This document shows, piece after piece, positions 46,982 through 47,205 of a stretch of DNA of 47,205 bases; position 1 is the stretch's first letter; every line of letters starts with the position of its first letter. Made by a program: the position numbers and the translations under genes. The DNA lies in the IMG/VR virus record IMGVR_UViG_3300027851_000045, positions 1 to 47,205 of that record; one strand, 5' to 3'. Source of the DNA: a virus. Below the pieces are notes generated by a model. The model was not told the DNA's origin. It ran no database searches and saw only the letters and a list, made by a program, of their open reading frames with translations.

Positions 46982-47205
46982 CTTTGCTCCTGTAGAAAAT
47001 GTGATTGCCCCAACGGCCAACACGTTTCATTGACTTGCGCCAATACGGTTTAATCGAGGCTTCATGATAGTGTGTTGCACCATGCGTGAAGTCTTCCATG
47101 TAGAGTGCCTCGCGTGCAGACTTCTCCGCACGCTTCCATTCCTTGCTGGTACGGTCAGGGCGCTTGTCATGGTGCAGAACGCCACCTGTGCTATCCGTCA
47201 CCGTC
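46722..47205 (-). CDS. SleB-like cell wall hydrolase, C-terminal part (start at 303 through the junction)
   Basis: This is the continuation of the gene that begins at 303. DFTHGATHYH, IKPYWRKSMKRVGRWGNHIF and FYR complete the Hydrolase_2 domain at about residue 134. Family members usually stop just after GNHIFYR. Here the frame runs on for about 85 residues, overlapping the nuclease gene by 260 bases in another frame, and that tail (SKDGNRHSTEGAGRG and onward) has the look of shadow coding. Bases 47079-47205 duplicate 1-127. Either the stop was lost or a sequencing error hides it. Confidence 0.85.
   Translation of the reverse strand, partial: TVTDSTGGVLHHDKRPDRTSKEWKRAEKSAREALYMEDFTHGATHYHEASIKPYWRKSMKRVGRWGNHIFYRSKDGNRHSTEGAGRGTRDTACLGADYSQADDRWGLSVTRQADRPAQPEPERSWWQRLIEYFWPRDRSEAPRATVHQHMVEAVRDRCKG
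47079..47205. repeat. Direct terminal repeat (right copy), assembly overlap
   Basis: Identical over 127 bases to 1-127. Removing one copy gives a 47,078-bp circle in which the SleB-like hydrolase is intact. Confidence 0.9.

Noticed and set aside
1-47205. tRNA genes, CRISPR arrays, insertion sequences
   Set aside because: I saw no cloverleaf-type segments, no regularly spaced repeats and no transposase. A tRNA scan would be decisive for the first.

Overview
The window is the complete, circularly closed genome of a lytic tailed phage with a contractile tail (myovirus morphotype). The first 127 bases recur exactly as the last 127, so the non-redundant genome is 47,078 bp. The peptidoglycan hydrolase gene that runs off the left edge continues at the right edge. 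I see no integrase, no lysogeny repressor recognisable by sequence, no tRNA and no CRISPR array. The virion genes (DUF1073-type portal, MuF-like protein, DUF2213 protease, DUF2184 capsid, DUF4054 adaptor, DUF3383 sheath, DUF3277 tube, baseplate J) are a set typical of small Proteobacteria myoviruses. Base composition looks mid-50s % GC by eye (not computed). A Gram-negative host, perhaps Burkholderiales or a relative, is an inference. Layout: two opposed transcription arms diverge from an AT-rich, GCTAA-repeat-rich gap (about 1715-2290) and converge on nested terminators at 24175-24234. The rightward arm (2.3-24.2 kb) holds replication, recombination, nucleotide metabolism and DNA modification. 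It encodes a primase-helicase, MazG, ThyX, ATP-dependent ligase, Sak4-like ATPase with DUF669 ssDNA-binding protein, dCMP deaminase, Cas4/RecB-like nuclease, SF2 helicase, a sliding-clamp-like protein and a family B DNA polymerase. The leftward arm (1.7 kb leftwards across the junction to 46.9 kb, then down to 24.2 kb) holds a T4 endonuclease V homologue, a SleB-type hydrolase, a nuclease, terminase, head, neck, tail, baseplate, fibre and lysis genes. The most distinctive region is 15.0-19.6 kb: queE, gat-queC, queD, a phosphoribosyltransferase-folE fusion and a TGT/DpdA-like transglycosylase. Together they encode synthesis of a 7-deazaguanine base from GTP and its insertion into DNA. The glutamine amidotransferase domain on QueC predicts an archaeosine-type (dG+) product, as known for Enterobacteria phage 9g, which would shield the DNA from host restriction. 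The polymerase and clamp genes follow directly, so modification and replication are probably expressed together. Signals beyond the gene list include an 8-mer, TGACCACA, seen 31 times (about 1.4 expected at random). Others are a -1 frameshift site in the tail chaperone gene, a 13-bp palindromic operator over the terminase promoter, a probable leaderless promoter and a nested scaffold start in the prohead protease gene, structured leaders before queE and dpdA, and three proteins sharing a C-terminal domain.
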